A stretch of 64,000 bases of DNA from a virus: the IMG/VR virus record IMGVR_UViG_3300043399_000297, positions 180,023 through 244,022 of that record. The stretch is one strand, 5' to 3'. Shown here in pieces: positions 8,057-16,337 of the stretch. Position numbers and translations under genes: made by a program. The notes under the pieces are model-generated. The model was not told the DNA's origin and did no database searches. It saw nothing but the letters and a program-made list of their open reading frames with translations. Each line of letters starts with the position of its first letter. Positions within the stretch are counted from its first letter, which is position 1.

Positions 8057-8563
8057 ATGTGGTTAGCTCAGCAAAATACTAGCGAGGAACTTCAATTAGT
8101 CGCAAGAAACGATGAACACGAAGAATCGATGACCGGAGATTTAAACTTTATGGCACAGGTACAGCAAAGAAATCAAGAAGCTAACCAACTTATGAATTTA
8201 AACAACGCCGCTTTAACTCAAGCTGGCGACAATGCTGCACAGAATGCAGATGTTTTGGTTGCGAATGACAACGAAGACTGGATCAACAAAAAATGGCGAC
8301 CAGCAATGGGCTGGATGTATATGGCAGTCTGTATTTGCGACTTCATTATTTTCCCCATACTATGGTCTATATTACAAGTCGTAAGCAAGGGTAGTGTAAC
8401 TACTCCCTGGCAACCAATTAGTTTGCAAGGTGCTGGGTTATTCCACGTTGCAATGGGTGCTGTCCTAGGTATCGCTGCATATGGTCGCACTAAGGAAAAA
8501 ATCGAAGGTGTAACTCAGGTTACCACTACAGTAAATTCTGCTCCTAGCACATCATTAAAATAA
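8057..8563 (+). CDS. Holin, 3-TM (GTA-type) family
   Basis: 168 aa. Polar, Asn/Gln-rich N-terminal 75 residues, then WINKKWRPAMGWMYMAV leading into hydrophobic segments (about residues 88-110, 112-125 and 128-148) and a polar tail. The WRP-x-x-x-W start and three helices match the holin family first seen in gene transfer agents. The expected role is permeabilising the inner membrane at lysis. No endolysin or spanin is adjacent. The long hydrophilic N-terminus is unusual for a holin. Confidence 0.65.
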   Translation: MWLAQQNTSEELQLVARNDEHEESMTGDLNFMAQVQQRNQEANQLMNLNNAALTQAGDNAAQNADVLVANDNEDWINKKWRPAMGWMYMAVCICDFIIFPILWSILQVVSKGSVTTPWQPISLQGAGLFHVAMGAVLGIAAYGRTKEKIEGVTQVTTTVNSAPSTSLK

Positions 8564-8566
8564 TTC

Positions 8567-8595
8567 TTGACATTTAACATACTATGTGTTAAATA
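8567..8595 (+). promoter_or_regulatory. Sigma70-type promoter, extended -10
   Basis: TTGACA (8567-8572), 17-bp spacer, TAAATA (8590-8595) with TGT just before it. An inverted repeat TTAACA/TGTTAA (8574-8592) lies over spacer and -10. The predicted start is about 8602, at the dnaJ-like ATG. Confidence 0.7.
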
Positions 8596-8600
8596 TGATT

Positions 8601-9401
8601 ATGGATCATTATAACACACTAGGTGTCCCCAAGGATGCCTCGCCAGATCAAATTAAAAAAGCATATCGTAAACTTGCAATGGAGCATCATCCTGACAAGG
8701 GAGGTGATGTTAGTAAGTTCCAAGAAATAACTAACGCATATGAAACATTAAGTGATCCTCAAAAGCGAGCAGAATACGACAACCCACAACAACATAATAT
8801 ATTCAACCAGCATCCGGGAGGGTTCAGCTTTAATGTAAATGGGTTCGATCTTGATGGATTATTCAGTCAGGTATTCGGCAGGGGCGGAGACTTTAGACAA
8901 CAACCTAGACAGCAGGTTTATAGAACAAAAGTTCAAGTATCATTATTAGATGCATATAATGGAAACGATCACACCCTACAATTAAATACCGGCAACGTGC
9001 AAAAAATAATCAACGTAAAAATTCCTTTGGGAGTGCAAACAGGAGAATCACTTAGGCTCGATAATGTAATTGATAACGCACAACTTATTGTTGAGTTTTA
9101 TGTGTTGCCGGATCATAGATTTGAAAGGCACGGAAATGATTTGTATTCAATACAACCAATATCAGTATTGGACCTAATAGTAGGGACGCAAGTAGATATT
9201 AATACTATCAATGGTAAAACATTAAAAATTACGATTAAGCCAGGAACGCAGCCCACACAACATATACGAGTTCCCGGATATGGAATGCCACTTAGAAATG
9301 GGACTTTTGGTGACCAAATACTATTGCTAAAACCCTTCGTTCCTGATAATATACCAACTGAAGTCATAGAGACTATCAAACAACACCAAATAAATACTTA
9401 A
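8601..9401 (+). CDS. dnaJ: DnaJ/CbpA-like J-domain co-chaperone
   Basis: 266 aa. N-terminal J domain (YNTLGVPKDASPDQIKKAYR, HPD at residues 30-32, then NAYETLSDP), a Gly/Phe-rich linker (about 75-110) and a C-terminal substrate-binding domain. The Cys-rich zinc finger of DnaJ is missing, so it is a CbpA-type (type II) J protein. It would stimulate host DnaK. An ATG at 8586 is in frame, but it lies inside the promoter spacer; the ATG at 8601 gives the normal J-domain start. Followed by clpA. Confidence 0.88.
   Translation: MDHYNTLGVPKDASPDQIKKAYRKLAMEHHPDKGGDVSKFQEITNAYETLSDPQKRAEYDNPQQHNIFNQHPGGFSFNVNGFDLDGLFSQVFGRGGDFRQQPRQQVYRTKVQVSLLDAYNGNDHTLQLNTGNVQKIINVKIPLGVQTGESLRLDNVIDNAQLIVEFYVLPDHRFERHGNDLYSIQPISVLDLIVGTQVDINTINGKTLKITIKPGTQPTQHIRVPGYGMPLRNGTFGDQILLLKPFVPDNIPTEVIETIKQHQINT
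9389..9396 (+). promoter_or_regulatory. Late promoter-like box AATAAATA
   Basis: AATAAATA followed by C, 17 nt before the TTG start of the clpA-like gene, with AAAAGGAAA between. The spacing equals other late boxes in the window. It overlaps the end of the dnaJ-like gene. Confidence 0.5.
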
Positions 9402-9413
9402 AAGGAAAATACA

Positions 9414-11681
9414 TTGCAATCCTCACCTGAAATTGAAAACATTATCGAACACGCTATTGAATCTGCTAAGCAGAGGCAGCACGAATATGTGACCGTAGAA
9501 CACCTACTACACGCATTGGTCAATCATCCTCCGTTTAAGAAGTGTCTTAATGGGTTTAACGTAGACACTGATATGATGATTCAAGAAATTGAAGCATATT
9601 TGGGTGGATTGCAGTCAATCGTTTCCAAGGAAGCAGGTATCCAGCCCAAGCGCACTAATACACTTGAGCGAGTTATTAATCGCAGTGTTACGCAGGTGTT
9701 GTTTACTGGTCGTAGGCAAGTAGCTACTATCGATCTTTATATGAGCATTGCTAGCGAAAACAATAGCCACGCTCACTATTTCCTTCTCAAGTATGGTGTG
9801 ATTAAGGGTGATTTTCTTGTTCACTGGCAGAAGACTTATAAGGGCGGAGACTATTCCGGCGGCATTACAGACAATCAAGCTGATGAAATCCTCGAAGAAT
9901 ATACAATCAATCTAACTGATTTGGCTCGCAATGAAAAGCTTGAGCCAGTGATTGGACGCACTAAGGAAATTGACGATATTATCAATGTTCTTGCTAAGCG
10001 TTTCAAGAGCAACGTATTGATGGTCGGCGACCCGGGCGTTGGTAAGACTGCTATTGCAGAAGGAATCGCCAACGCAATCGTAGAAGGCAATGTCCCTGAG
10101 TTCCTTGAGGGCTTTGAACTTTACAGTCTTGAAGTAGGTTCATTGCTTGCAGGTAGTCGTTATCGCGGCGACTTCGAAGAAAAGGTCAAGCAGGTCATCG
10201 ATGCGCTTAACGTAAAGAAGAAGGCTATCCTTTTCATTGACGAAGCACACACTATGCAGGGTGCAGGTGGAGCAAGTAATGGTGCAGTTGATTTTGCGAA
10301 TATGCTTAAGCCCGCCATCACTAAGGGCACATTGAAAGTAATCGCAAGCACGACTTGGGAAGAGTTCTATGAGAGCTTTGAGAAGGACCGTGCATTGATG
10401 CGCAGGTTCTATCGCGTAAGCGTTGATGAGCCTAGCCGTGACAGCACAGTGCGTATTCTTAAGGGTCTTGCAGTCAGGCTAAATGATTTCCACGAAGTCC
10501 ATATCACTGACGAGGCGGTCGAGGCCGCAGTAGATAATGCTGCCCGTTATATTCACGATAGAAAGAATCCTGACAAGAGTATCGACCTATTGGATGCTGC
10601 CTGTGCTAAGCAGAAGGTGCTTGGTCGCAAGGGAGTAGACATTACTAAGGAGTTGATCTTTGAGCAGGTCGAGAAGTTCACTGGTGTCCCGGCTGACAAG
10701 TTGAATGGCGATAATATGGATCGTGTTCAGAATCTTGAAATGAACGTAAAGAACAAGCTTTATGGTCAGGACGAAGTTGTTGACAAGGTTCTTGAACGTG
10801 TTTATGTTTCGTTTGCTGGTATCGGTAACGATACTAAGCCTATCGCAAGTTTCTTGTTCTTGGGCCCAACTGGCACGGGTAAAACAGAATTGGCTAAGCT
10901 ATTGTCCAAGAATTTGGATATGCCATTGCTTAAGTATGATATGAGTGAATATTCAGAAAAGCATAGCGTAAGTAGCTTGATCGGTCCGCCCCCGGGTTAT
11001 GTAGGCTTCGGCGATTCGCAGGTGCAGGGTGGACGTTTGATTTCAGACTTGAGCAAGAACCCTCATTCAATTCTACTCTTTGATGAAGTTGAGAAGGCGC
11101 ACCCCGATATCTTCAATATCTTCTTGCAGATTTTGGATGAGGGAACAGTTACTGGTTCAAATGGTAAGCAGGTATCTTGCAAGAATACTCTTATTATCTT
11201 GACTAGCAATCTTGGTAGTGCAGACAATGAACGCAACACTATCGGCTTCGGTGATCTTGAACGCACCGGTGAAGACGATAAGGCACTTAAGCAGTTCTTC
11301 AAGCCTGAGTTTAGAAATCGTCTTGATATGGTCTGTAAGTTCAACAAGCTTGATACGCTTTCTATCAAGAAGATCGTTATCAAGTTCGTAGAAGAACTTA
11401 AGAAGCCACTACTTGACAAGCACGATATCACTCTCAATCTTTCCGAAGAAGTTGTTGATCATCTTGCTAAGGTAGGATATGATAACAAGATGGGCGCTCG
11501 TCCTTTAGCTCGTAAGATTGACGAGTTGATTCGTGTTCCATTGTCAAAGAAGATTCTTTTTGAGCGTATCAACAATGCGAATGTGCTAGCAGTAATGGAT
11601 AACGAAGATGTTACGTTTGAAATTACTGTCAAGCAGAATGCAAGGATCGGTGATGACGGCATCATTCAAATTGAAAACTGA
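9414..11681 (+). CDS. clpA: ClpA-like AAA+ unfoldase
   Basis: 755 aa, the size of E. coli ClpA (758). Clp N-domain (residues 1-140), AAA1 with Walker A GDPGVGKT (205-212) and Walker B LFIDEAH (about 273-279), no long ClpB-type coiled middle domain, AAA2 with Walker A GPTGTGKT (484-491) and Walker B LLFDEVEKAH (about 555). A ClpP-docking loop IGF occurs near 610 (NTIGFGD), so it should dock on host ClpP; no clpP is present in the window. TTG start with AAAAGGAAA ribosome binding site. Likely role: directing host or phage proteins to degradation during infection. Confidence 0.92.
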   Translation: MQSSPEIENIIEHAIESAKQRQHEYVTVEHLLHALVNHPPFKKCLNGFNVDTDMMIQEIEAYLGGLQSIVSKEAGIQPKRTNTLERVINRSVTQVLFTGRRQVATIDLYMSIASENNSHAHYFLLKYGVIKGDFLVHWQKTYKGGDYSGGITDNQADEILEEYTINLTDLARNEKLEPVIGRTKEIDDIINVLAKRFKSNVLMVGDPGVGKTAIAEGIANAIVEGNVPEFLEGFELYSLEVGSLLAGSRYRGDFEEKVKQVIDALNVKKKAILFIDEAHTMQGAGGASNGAVDFANMLKPAITKGTLKVIASTTWEEFYESFEKDRALMRRFYRVSVDEPSRDSTVRILKGLAVRLNDFHEVHITDEAVEAAVDNAARYIHDRKNPDKSIDLLDAACAKQKVLGRKGVDITKELIFEQVEKFTGVPADKLNGDNMDRVQNLEMNVKNKLYGQDEVVDKVLERVYVSFAGIGNDTKPIASFLFLGPTGTGKTELAKLLSKNLDMPLLKYDMSEYSEKHSVSSLIGPPPGYVGFGDSQVQGGRLISDLSKNPHSILLFDEVEKAHPDIFNIFLQILDEGTVTGSNGKQVSCKNTLIILTSNLGSADNERNTIGFGDLERTGEDDKALKQFFKPEFRNRLDMVCKFNKLDTLSIKKIVIKFVEELKKPLLDKHDITLNLSEEVVDHLAKVGYDNKMGARPLARKIDELIRVPLSKKILFERINNANVLAVMDNEDVTFEITVKQNARIGDDGIIQIEN

Positions 11682-12333
11682 ACATAGAGATAAGTTGTAT
11701 TGGAACAAATACAACTATAAAATGTCAGTTGAATATATTGGGTTAAGATGTGCCCATTATGCTAATACTCTTGCTGAGTTTGAAATGTATGTTAAGGACC
11801 GCGAGAAGTCAAAATGGTATCATACTCCAATTAAATATAAGGATTTAACTGGTAAAGACCTAAACACAATTGATAAAATCATTAAGTTTAAGACTAGATT
11901 TAAGACTATAGATGGAACTATTCGTAGAGAAAATGATAGTTTTGTATTCTATAGCGATGATCTTAAGTTCTTGAAAGAAATATTCAAGATTGATAACCTA
12001 TCACCTAAGTTGTATAAAGTAGAACTGATGCCAACTGGTATCAAGTATTTTGCTAAGGATCCTCCTAGTACCTTTAGGCTTTATTTAACTAATGGTAAAA
12101 TTGATTTAGAAACTAAGCGGGATATACTTGAATATATTAATAGAACACCCGACTTGGAACCTAGTAATAGATTATACGATTGGTTACATAGAGAGTCGAG
12201 CCGCTATAACTATACTTACTTGTGGGATAACTATTTTATCAATTACAATGATTCTAGTAATTATACTATGATGGCATTGAAGTTTCCAGAAATAATTGGT
12301 AAAAATTACAAGTTAGAAAAGAAGCCCAAGTAA
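11653..12333 (+). CDS. Hypothetical phage protein
   Basis: 226 aa from the ATG at 11653 (AAGGATCGG upstream), overlapping the end of clpA by 29 bp; an upstream ATG at 11608 lies deeper in clpA. Basic, Lys- and Tyr-rich (KLYWNKYNYKM near the start, NYKLEKKPK at the end). Contains KIIKFKTRFKTIDGTIRREN. No known domain or membrane segment recognised. The high Lys/Tyr content would fit nucleic-acid contact, but this is a guess. Confidence 0.6.
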   Translation: MTASFKLKTEHRDKLYWNKYNYKMSVEYIGLRCAHYANTLAEFEMYVKDREKSKWYHTPIKYKDLTGKDLNTIDKIIKFKTRFKTIDGTIRRENDSFVFYSDDLKFLKEIFKIDNLSPKLYKVELMPTGIKYFAKDPPSTFRLYLTNGKIDLETKRDILEYINRTPDLEPSNRLYDWLHRESSRYNYTYLWDNYFINYNDSSNYTMMALKFPEIIGKNYKLEKKPK

Positions 12334-12341
12334 GATAAATA
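12334..12341 (+). promoter_or_regulatory. Late promoter box GATAAATA
   Basis: GATAAATA followed by C, 24 nt before the ATG at 12366, with TTTTGGAG as ribosome binding site. Confidence 0.65.
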
Positions 12342-12365
12342 CTCTATATATTTTGGAGTATTATA

Positions 12366-12530
12366 ATGGCAAAAATGATCGAAGAGGTCATTGTTATCAA
12401 GTTATCAAAGCTTGTAAAAGACAGTGACGATACTGACCAGATCGTAACAGAAGATGCTCAAATTGCATTAGAGCAAGTTGCACAGGAACTTGCAGGTAAT
12501 GGGGTCTTAGTAGAGGTTGAGAAAGCTTAA
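12366..12530 (+). CDS. Small conserved phage protein
   Basis: 54 aa: MAKMIEEVIVIKLSKLVKDS followed by acidic and amphipathic helices ending VLVEVEKA. Good ribosome binding site (TTTTGGAG) and late promoter; the stop overlaps the next start as TAATG. Short beta-alpha protein, function unknown; coupled to a virion-type gene. Confidence 0.65.
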   Translation: MAKMIEEVIVIKLSKLVKDSDDTDQIVTEDAQIALEQVAQELAGNGVLVEVEKA

Positions 12531-12916
12531 TGTCTCAAGTCACTACTCTGATCCTATTCCCACAAACCGTTTATCACAATCCTGGTAACGGTGCCCCCTA
12601 TACAGTAACTGGCAATAGCCAGGCTGCTGCTGCATATTATCTAGGAAATCAAGATTTACAAACAGTGAACATTGGATTATCTAATTGTTCAGGTAATATC
12701 GTATTGGAAGCTACATTAGCTAGTAACCCAAGTGAAACTGATTGGTTTAAAGTCTATGAATTGGAAGCAAACGCAAATGCTGCTAGTAATTCAGCACCTC
12801 AAATCGCAAGCAATGCTAAAATCTACACTAACGTTGAAGGTAACTTCGTCTATATGAGAGCAAAGATTGAGGACTTTCAGGGCGGCGTAGTAAATTACGT
12901 CAAATTATCATATTAA
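12530..12916 (+). CDS. Probable virion structural protein
   Basis: 128 aa, Asn/Ala/Thr-rich and beta-type, without charged clusters. It contains NPSETDWFKVYEL and GNFVYMRAKIEDFQGG, resembling a jelly-roll-like appendage or decoration domain as in other marine T4-like phages. It is translationally coupled to the upstream small gene (TAATG) and served by the same late promoter. Exact virion location unknown. Confidence 0.55.
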   Translation: MSQVTTLILFPQTVYHNPGNGAPYTVTGNSQAAAAYYLGNQDLQTVNIGLSNCSGNIVLEATLASNPSETDWFKVYELEANANAASNSAPQIASNAKIYTNVEGNFVYMRAKIEDFQGGVVNYVKLSY

Positions 12917-12926
12917 GGAAAGTTAA

Positions 12927-13451
12927 ATGTCAGTTGAACTTTTTAGGAAATATATTGATATCATCAATGAAAATGCGGATGTTGATATAAATCAAATTGC
13001 AAGCCAACTTGAGTTTTTGCCAACCAAAAAGCAAGCAAAGCAATATAAGTTTGTCAACAACGGCAAGCCAGGACAATTACCTCCTATGACATATACTGTT
13101 TCTGCTATGGAACAGCCGGTTGTTACTATTACTAGCGATGGTAAAGAAACGCAGAATGTAGCAGAAAAGGGCGATATTATTATGAGTGGCCCGAGCAGAG
13201 AAAATTATGTGGTGAAGTCTGCTAAGTTTCCTAAGTTATATCAAGGTGAACTAGGGCAGACAGTTGTTCCAGAACAAAGTCCTAGAATGGTAGCAGTCTA
13301 TACAGCACAGCAGCCTATCACGTTCACTGCACCTTGGGGAGAATCAATGGTACTAAAGCCCGGCGACTATCTTGTTAAGGATGGGGATCAGGGATATTAT
13401 AGAATAGCCAAAGTAGAATACGAACAAACATATAATCCACCAGGAAAATAA
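12927..13451 (+). CDS. Putative head-associated protein with capsid-targeting-like N-terminus
   Basis: 174 aa. The N-terminal amphipathic segment LFRKYIDIINENADV contains IINE/N, an (L/I)xE site like those cut by the T4 prohead protease gp21. The rest is beta-rich, with repeated xxVPEQSPRMVAVYTAQQP and a barrel-like segment GESMVLKPGDYLV. AAGGAAAG ribosome binding site. It heads a run of genes whose products share this kind of N-terminus, so packaging inside the prohead is inferred. No enzymatic motif seen. Confidence 0.5.
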   Translation: MSVELFRKYIDIINENADVDINQIASQLEFLPTKKQAKQYKFVNNGKPGQLPPMTYTVSAMEQPVVTITSDGKETQNVAEKGDIIMSGPSRENYVVKSAKFPKLYQGELGQTVVPEQSPRMVAVYTAQQPITFTAPWGESMVLKPGDYLVKDGDQGYYRIAKVEYEQTYNPPGK

Positions 13452-13454
13452 TCT

Positions 13455-14621
13455 ATGAGTCAAATTGTCATTATGCCAGGGGGATTTCACCCCTTTCACG
13501 CAGGACACGCTGCATTATATAATAGCGCCTTAAAAGCCTTCCCTAACGCAGAAGTTTATGTAGCAGCAACTAATGATACTAAGACTCGCCCATTTCCTTT
13601 TGAGATTAAAGAGAAACTAGCTAAAGTTGCGGGTGTAAAGCCTGGGCATTTCATACAAGTAAAGAGTCCGTTTCAAGCTAAAGAAATTACACAGAATTAT
13701 GATCCAGAACGCGACACACTAATTTTTGTTCGTAGCGAAAAAGATAGAACAGAACAACCACAGCCCGGCGGCACAAAGAAAGATGGGTCGCCTGCGTATT
13801 TTCAACCATATACAGGTAAGAATATGCAACCATTCGGCAAACACGCATATATGGCATATCTACCTACAGTAGAGTTTGGTCCTGGAATCAAGAGTGCAAC
13901 TGAGATACGAAATAGTTGGCCTAAATTAGATGATCGTCGTAAACTAGCTATGGTTATGAGTTTATATCCTGCTGCACAAGAAAATCAAAAATTAGCACAG
14001 AATATTATTAAGATGCTTGATTTGGGTATGGGAACAGAACAAATGAATGAATCAATTCTTCAAGAAAAGCCCGGTGATGTTTACTCTAAACGAATGGCTA
14101 ATATTGTTCAAGATTTAGGTAATAATTATTATTTAGGTGATGATAGTTATGATGATGACGAAGGATTCACTAAAGAAAGTTATTCTGTGTGGCATAGAGA
14201 AGGACCTGATGAATACAGGCACGTTGGGTATGTAAATATAAGTCCATATGGACGTTTCCGTAGACCCGGCCAACTAGAAGACGAAATTGAAAAACTAATT
14301 GTTCAAGATCAAAGTCTTGATGAAGAAAAATCTAGTGTAGAAGACTTATACAATGATCCAGAAACACATAGTATTCTTGCTTATGCCAAACAGCATTACC
14401 CAGAGGAACCTGATTTACAGACAGCATTCGTTAAGTTTGTTTTACGTAGTTTAAAGCACAGTGAAGAAGACGATAGAAACCAAGATCAAGAGCTAGAGCG
14501 TCATAGTAAAGATATTAATTTATTGATGAATCGGGTAAAATCGTTACATAATGAGTTGGAAAAAGTTAGTAAAAAATCTAATAAAGTAGATGAAAGTCGA
14601 GATTATTTAGAAGAAAAATAA
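13455..14621 (+). CDS. Nucleotidyltransferase-like protein with long acidic tail
   Basis: 388 aa. Residues 1-190 form a cytidylyltransferase-fold (HIGH superfamily) domain: IVIMPGGFHPFHAGHAALY with the HxGH site FHAGH, and a KSATEIR motif near residue 155 equivalent to the ISSTxIR site of NMN adenylyltransferases. The rest is acidic and helical with an ILQE site and a coiled coil (LLMNRVKSLHNELEKVSKK). Such fusions sit in virion gene blocks of marine T4-like phages. The substrate is unknown (NMN or a sugar phosphate are options), as is whether it is packaged. Confidence 0.65.
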   Translation: MSQIVIMPGGFHPFHAGHAALYNSALKAFPNAEVYVAATNDTKTRPFPFEIKEKLAKVAGVKPGHFIQVKSPFQAKEITQNYDPERDTLIFVRSEKDRTEQPQPGGTKKDGSPAYFQPYTGKNMQPFGKHAYMAYLPTVEFGPGIKSATEIRNSWPKLDDRRKLAMVMSLYPAAQENQKLAQNIIKMLDLGMGTEQMNESILQEKPGDVYSKRMANIVQDLGNNYYLGDDSYDDDEGFTKESYSVWHREGPDEYRHVGYVNISPYGRFRRPGQLEDEIEKLIVQDQSLDEEKSSVEDLYNDPETHSILAYAKQHYPEEPDLQTAFVKFVLRSLKHSEEDDRNQDQELERHSKDINLLMNRVKSLHNELEKVSKKSNKVDESRDYLEEK

Positions 14622-14673
14622 TTTCACTGCCATAATTCCTCGTAAATATCATTATAATTTAAAAGAGGACCAA

Positions 14674-15573
14674 ATGGCACGTAAACCAACTACTACTAAG
14701 AATACCAAAAAGAACGAACAGAAGATTATTCCCGTAGAAGCCGTTCAGGAAATTGCTGAACAGGCTGCACAAGAGCAGCAGGAAGGCCCCAAGGAAGGTC
14801 AAGTTCAGGTTAACGTAGATTTTCTACGCACTACTAAGGTACATATCGCTATGCCTTGCTATGGCGGTATGCTTACAGAATCAACATTTATGAGTTTTAT
14901 CAAGTGGGCAAATACTGCCCGTCAGCTTGGCATTGACTGGACATTAGAAACTATGGTTAATGAAAGTCTCATTAGCCGCGCACGTAACACACTTACTGCG
15001 AAGTTTCTTGATATGCCCGACGCAACTCACTTATTCTTCGTTGACGCCGATATCGGCTGGGAGCCCTGGCATCTATTGGTCCTCTTGAACAGGGACGTTG
15101 ACGTTATCGGCGGACTATACCCAATGAAGACAATGCCTATCAAGTGGGTTGTTAACGGGTTTGAGGGTGCAGAAGAAGGTCCTGACGGATTGCAGGAAGT
15201 ATCAAAGGCAGGTACTGGTTTCTTATTGATGAAGAAGCACGTATTCGAAAAGCTTAATGTTCACCCGGCAGTCAAGCAGTATAAGAATGATATTGGCCTT
15301 GATCCAAAGTATGACCAATATCTAAAGACATATTTTGATACCGCAGTTCGTCAGAATCGTTATTATAGCGAGGATTGGACATTTTCAGAGAACTTTAGAG
15401 ATTTGGGAGGCAAGATTTATGTTGACAAAAGAGTATTATTGCGTCACAGTGGATCATATGTTTTCTGCTTAGAAAATCAACAGTATTTGCTTGATCAAAT
15501 CGGCCCCATGTGGGCTGAAGCTCAAAAAGCTAAAGGATTCAAGATTATTGATGAAAATGGAAACGAGATTTAA
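14674..15573 (+). CDS. GT-A type glycosyltransferase-like protein
   Basis: 299 aa. Low-complexity N-terminus (Lys/Thr, then Gln/Glu to residue about 50), then a GT-A fold: VHIAMPCYGGMLTESTF, NESLISRARNTLTAKFL and HLFFVDADIGWEP with the DxD-type DAD metal motif near residue 125. Later AGTGFLLMKKHVFEKL and YYSEDWTFSENFRDLGGKI resemble the acceptor side of family-2-like transferases. It lacks a membrane segment. It could glycosylate DNA, a virion protein or a host glycan. An AGAGGA ribosome binding site precedes ATG. Ends at a strong terminator. Confidence 0.7.
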   Translation: MARKPTTTKNTKKNEQKIIPVEAVQEIAEQAAQEQQEGPKEGQVQVNVDFLRTTKVHIAMPCYGGMLTESTFMSFIKWANTARQLGIDWTLETMVNESLISRARNTLTAKFLDMPDATHLFFVDADIGWEPWHLLVLLNRDVDVIGGLYPMKTMPIKWVVNGFEGAEEGPDGLQEVSKAGTGFLLMKKHVFEKLNVHPAVKQYKNDIGLDPKYDQYLKTYFDTAVRQNRYYSEDWTFSENFRDLGGKIYVDKRVLLRHSGSYVFCLENQQYLLDQIGPMWAEAQKAKGFKIIDENGNEI

Positions 15574-15585
15574 GTTTCTATAACT

Positions 15586-15615
15586 AGAAAGGGTTAACTT
15601 AAGTTAACCCTTTCT
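15586..15615. terminator. Bidirectional rho-independent terminator
   Basis: Perfect 30-bp palindrome (AGAAAGGGTTAACTT and its complement) followed by TTTTT on the plus strand. It ends the glycosyltransferase gene and overlaps the end of the convergent HNH gene. Confidence 0.85.
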
Positions 15616-16222
15616 TTTTACAATGATCAAAGTGATGTTTTCTCATTCCGCCGGACATCCCTGTTTTGTTACAATGAGGACAAGTTACTATTTCTCTAGC
15701 CGGATTCTTATCACCTAACTTAGATGCTGATAAGTTGGCTCGCGTTTCATCCGTTCGCTTCTGTCCTTTTCCTCCTTTTGATATGAGGGCTTTAGACTCT
15801 TCCGAATGAGTTCTGCCGTAAAAGGGATTGTTATTCCCTTTATTTTTACCCCTCATGAATTCACTATGAAATCGGGCTGCTTCTGCTCTAATATCAGAAT
15901 AGTCATTATTGAATGTTCGTTGTTGTGTTCTACTCTGCGGATTACACATTCTAACCGCCGCGGCTAGCATCTTTCTTTTGGGTTCAATGTTATTAACCAT
16001 ATTAGGTAACAACAAATGAACTTCCAGATGTTCGTTTGCTGTTAGCCACACTAGATTGTCCGCAGTATTTTCTCCTCCCAATGATTTAGGAATAATATGG
16101 TGTCGTTCTACATAGCCTACGATAGCTTTTGCTTGTTTCCTAGATAGATAGCCAGGTGCTCTTGTATTTGCTATATCTACTATACGATAGTATTGTTTTG
16201 TATAATCAGTGTCATTAAACAT
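15599..16222 (-). CDS. HNH homing endonuclease
   Basis: 207 aa. HNH core: VERHHIIPKSLGGEN, NLVWLTANEHLEVHLLL (about residues 48-85). Then NUMOD3-type segments (GKNKGNNNPFYGRTHSEESK) that contact DNA in homing enzymes, and a C-terminal zinc finger CPHCNKTGMSGGMRKHHFDHC. A late promoter lies 15 nt upstream of the start, but the two-hairpin leader of the other endonuclease genes is absent. Inserted between a glycosyltransferase and a head-type gene. Confidence 0.88.
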   Translation of the reverse strand: MFNDTDYTKQYYRIVDIANTRAPGYLSRKQAKAIVGYVERHHIIPKSLGGENTADNLVWLTANEHLEVHLLLPNMVNNIEPKRKMLAAAVRMCNPQSRTQQRTFNNDYSDIRAEAARFHSEFMRGKNKGNNNPFYGRTHSEESKALISKGGKGQKRTDETRANLSASKLGDKNPAREIVTCPHCNKTGMSGGMRKHHFDHCKKKGLT

Positions 16223-16236
16223 AAATACCTCAGCTT

Positions 16237-16244
16237 TATTTATA
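16237..16244 (-). promoter_or_regulatory. Late promoter TATAAATA (minus strand)
   Basis: Exact consensus on the minus strand upstream of the HNH gene, with a short leader containing CTGAGG. Confidence 0.65.
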
Positions 16245-16306
16245 CTATAGTAACAATATTCAAATAAAACATTGTGTGAGGTTAGTATATGTTATTTAGG
16301 TTGGAT

Positions 16307-16314
16307 GATAAATA
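16307..16314 (+). promoter_or_regulatory. Late promoter box GATAAATA
   Basis: GATAAATA followed by C, 23 nt before the ATG at 16338. Confidence 0.6.
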
Positions 16315-16337
16315 CTCTATAACAATGGGTTTCCAAT

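Noticed and set aside
10762-10944. Other-frame ORFs inside clpA, polymerase, clamp loader and similar genes
   Set aside because: They lie wholly within strongly supported genes, have no ribosome binding sites and show biased low-complexity composition typical of shadow frames.
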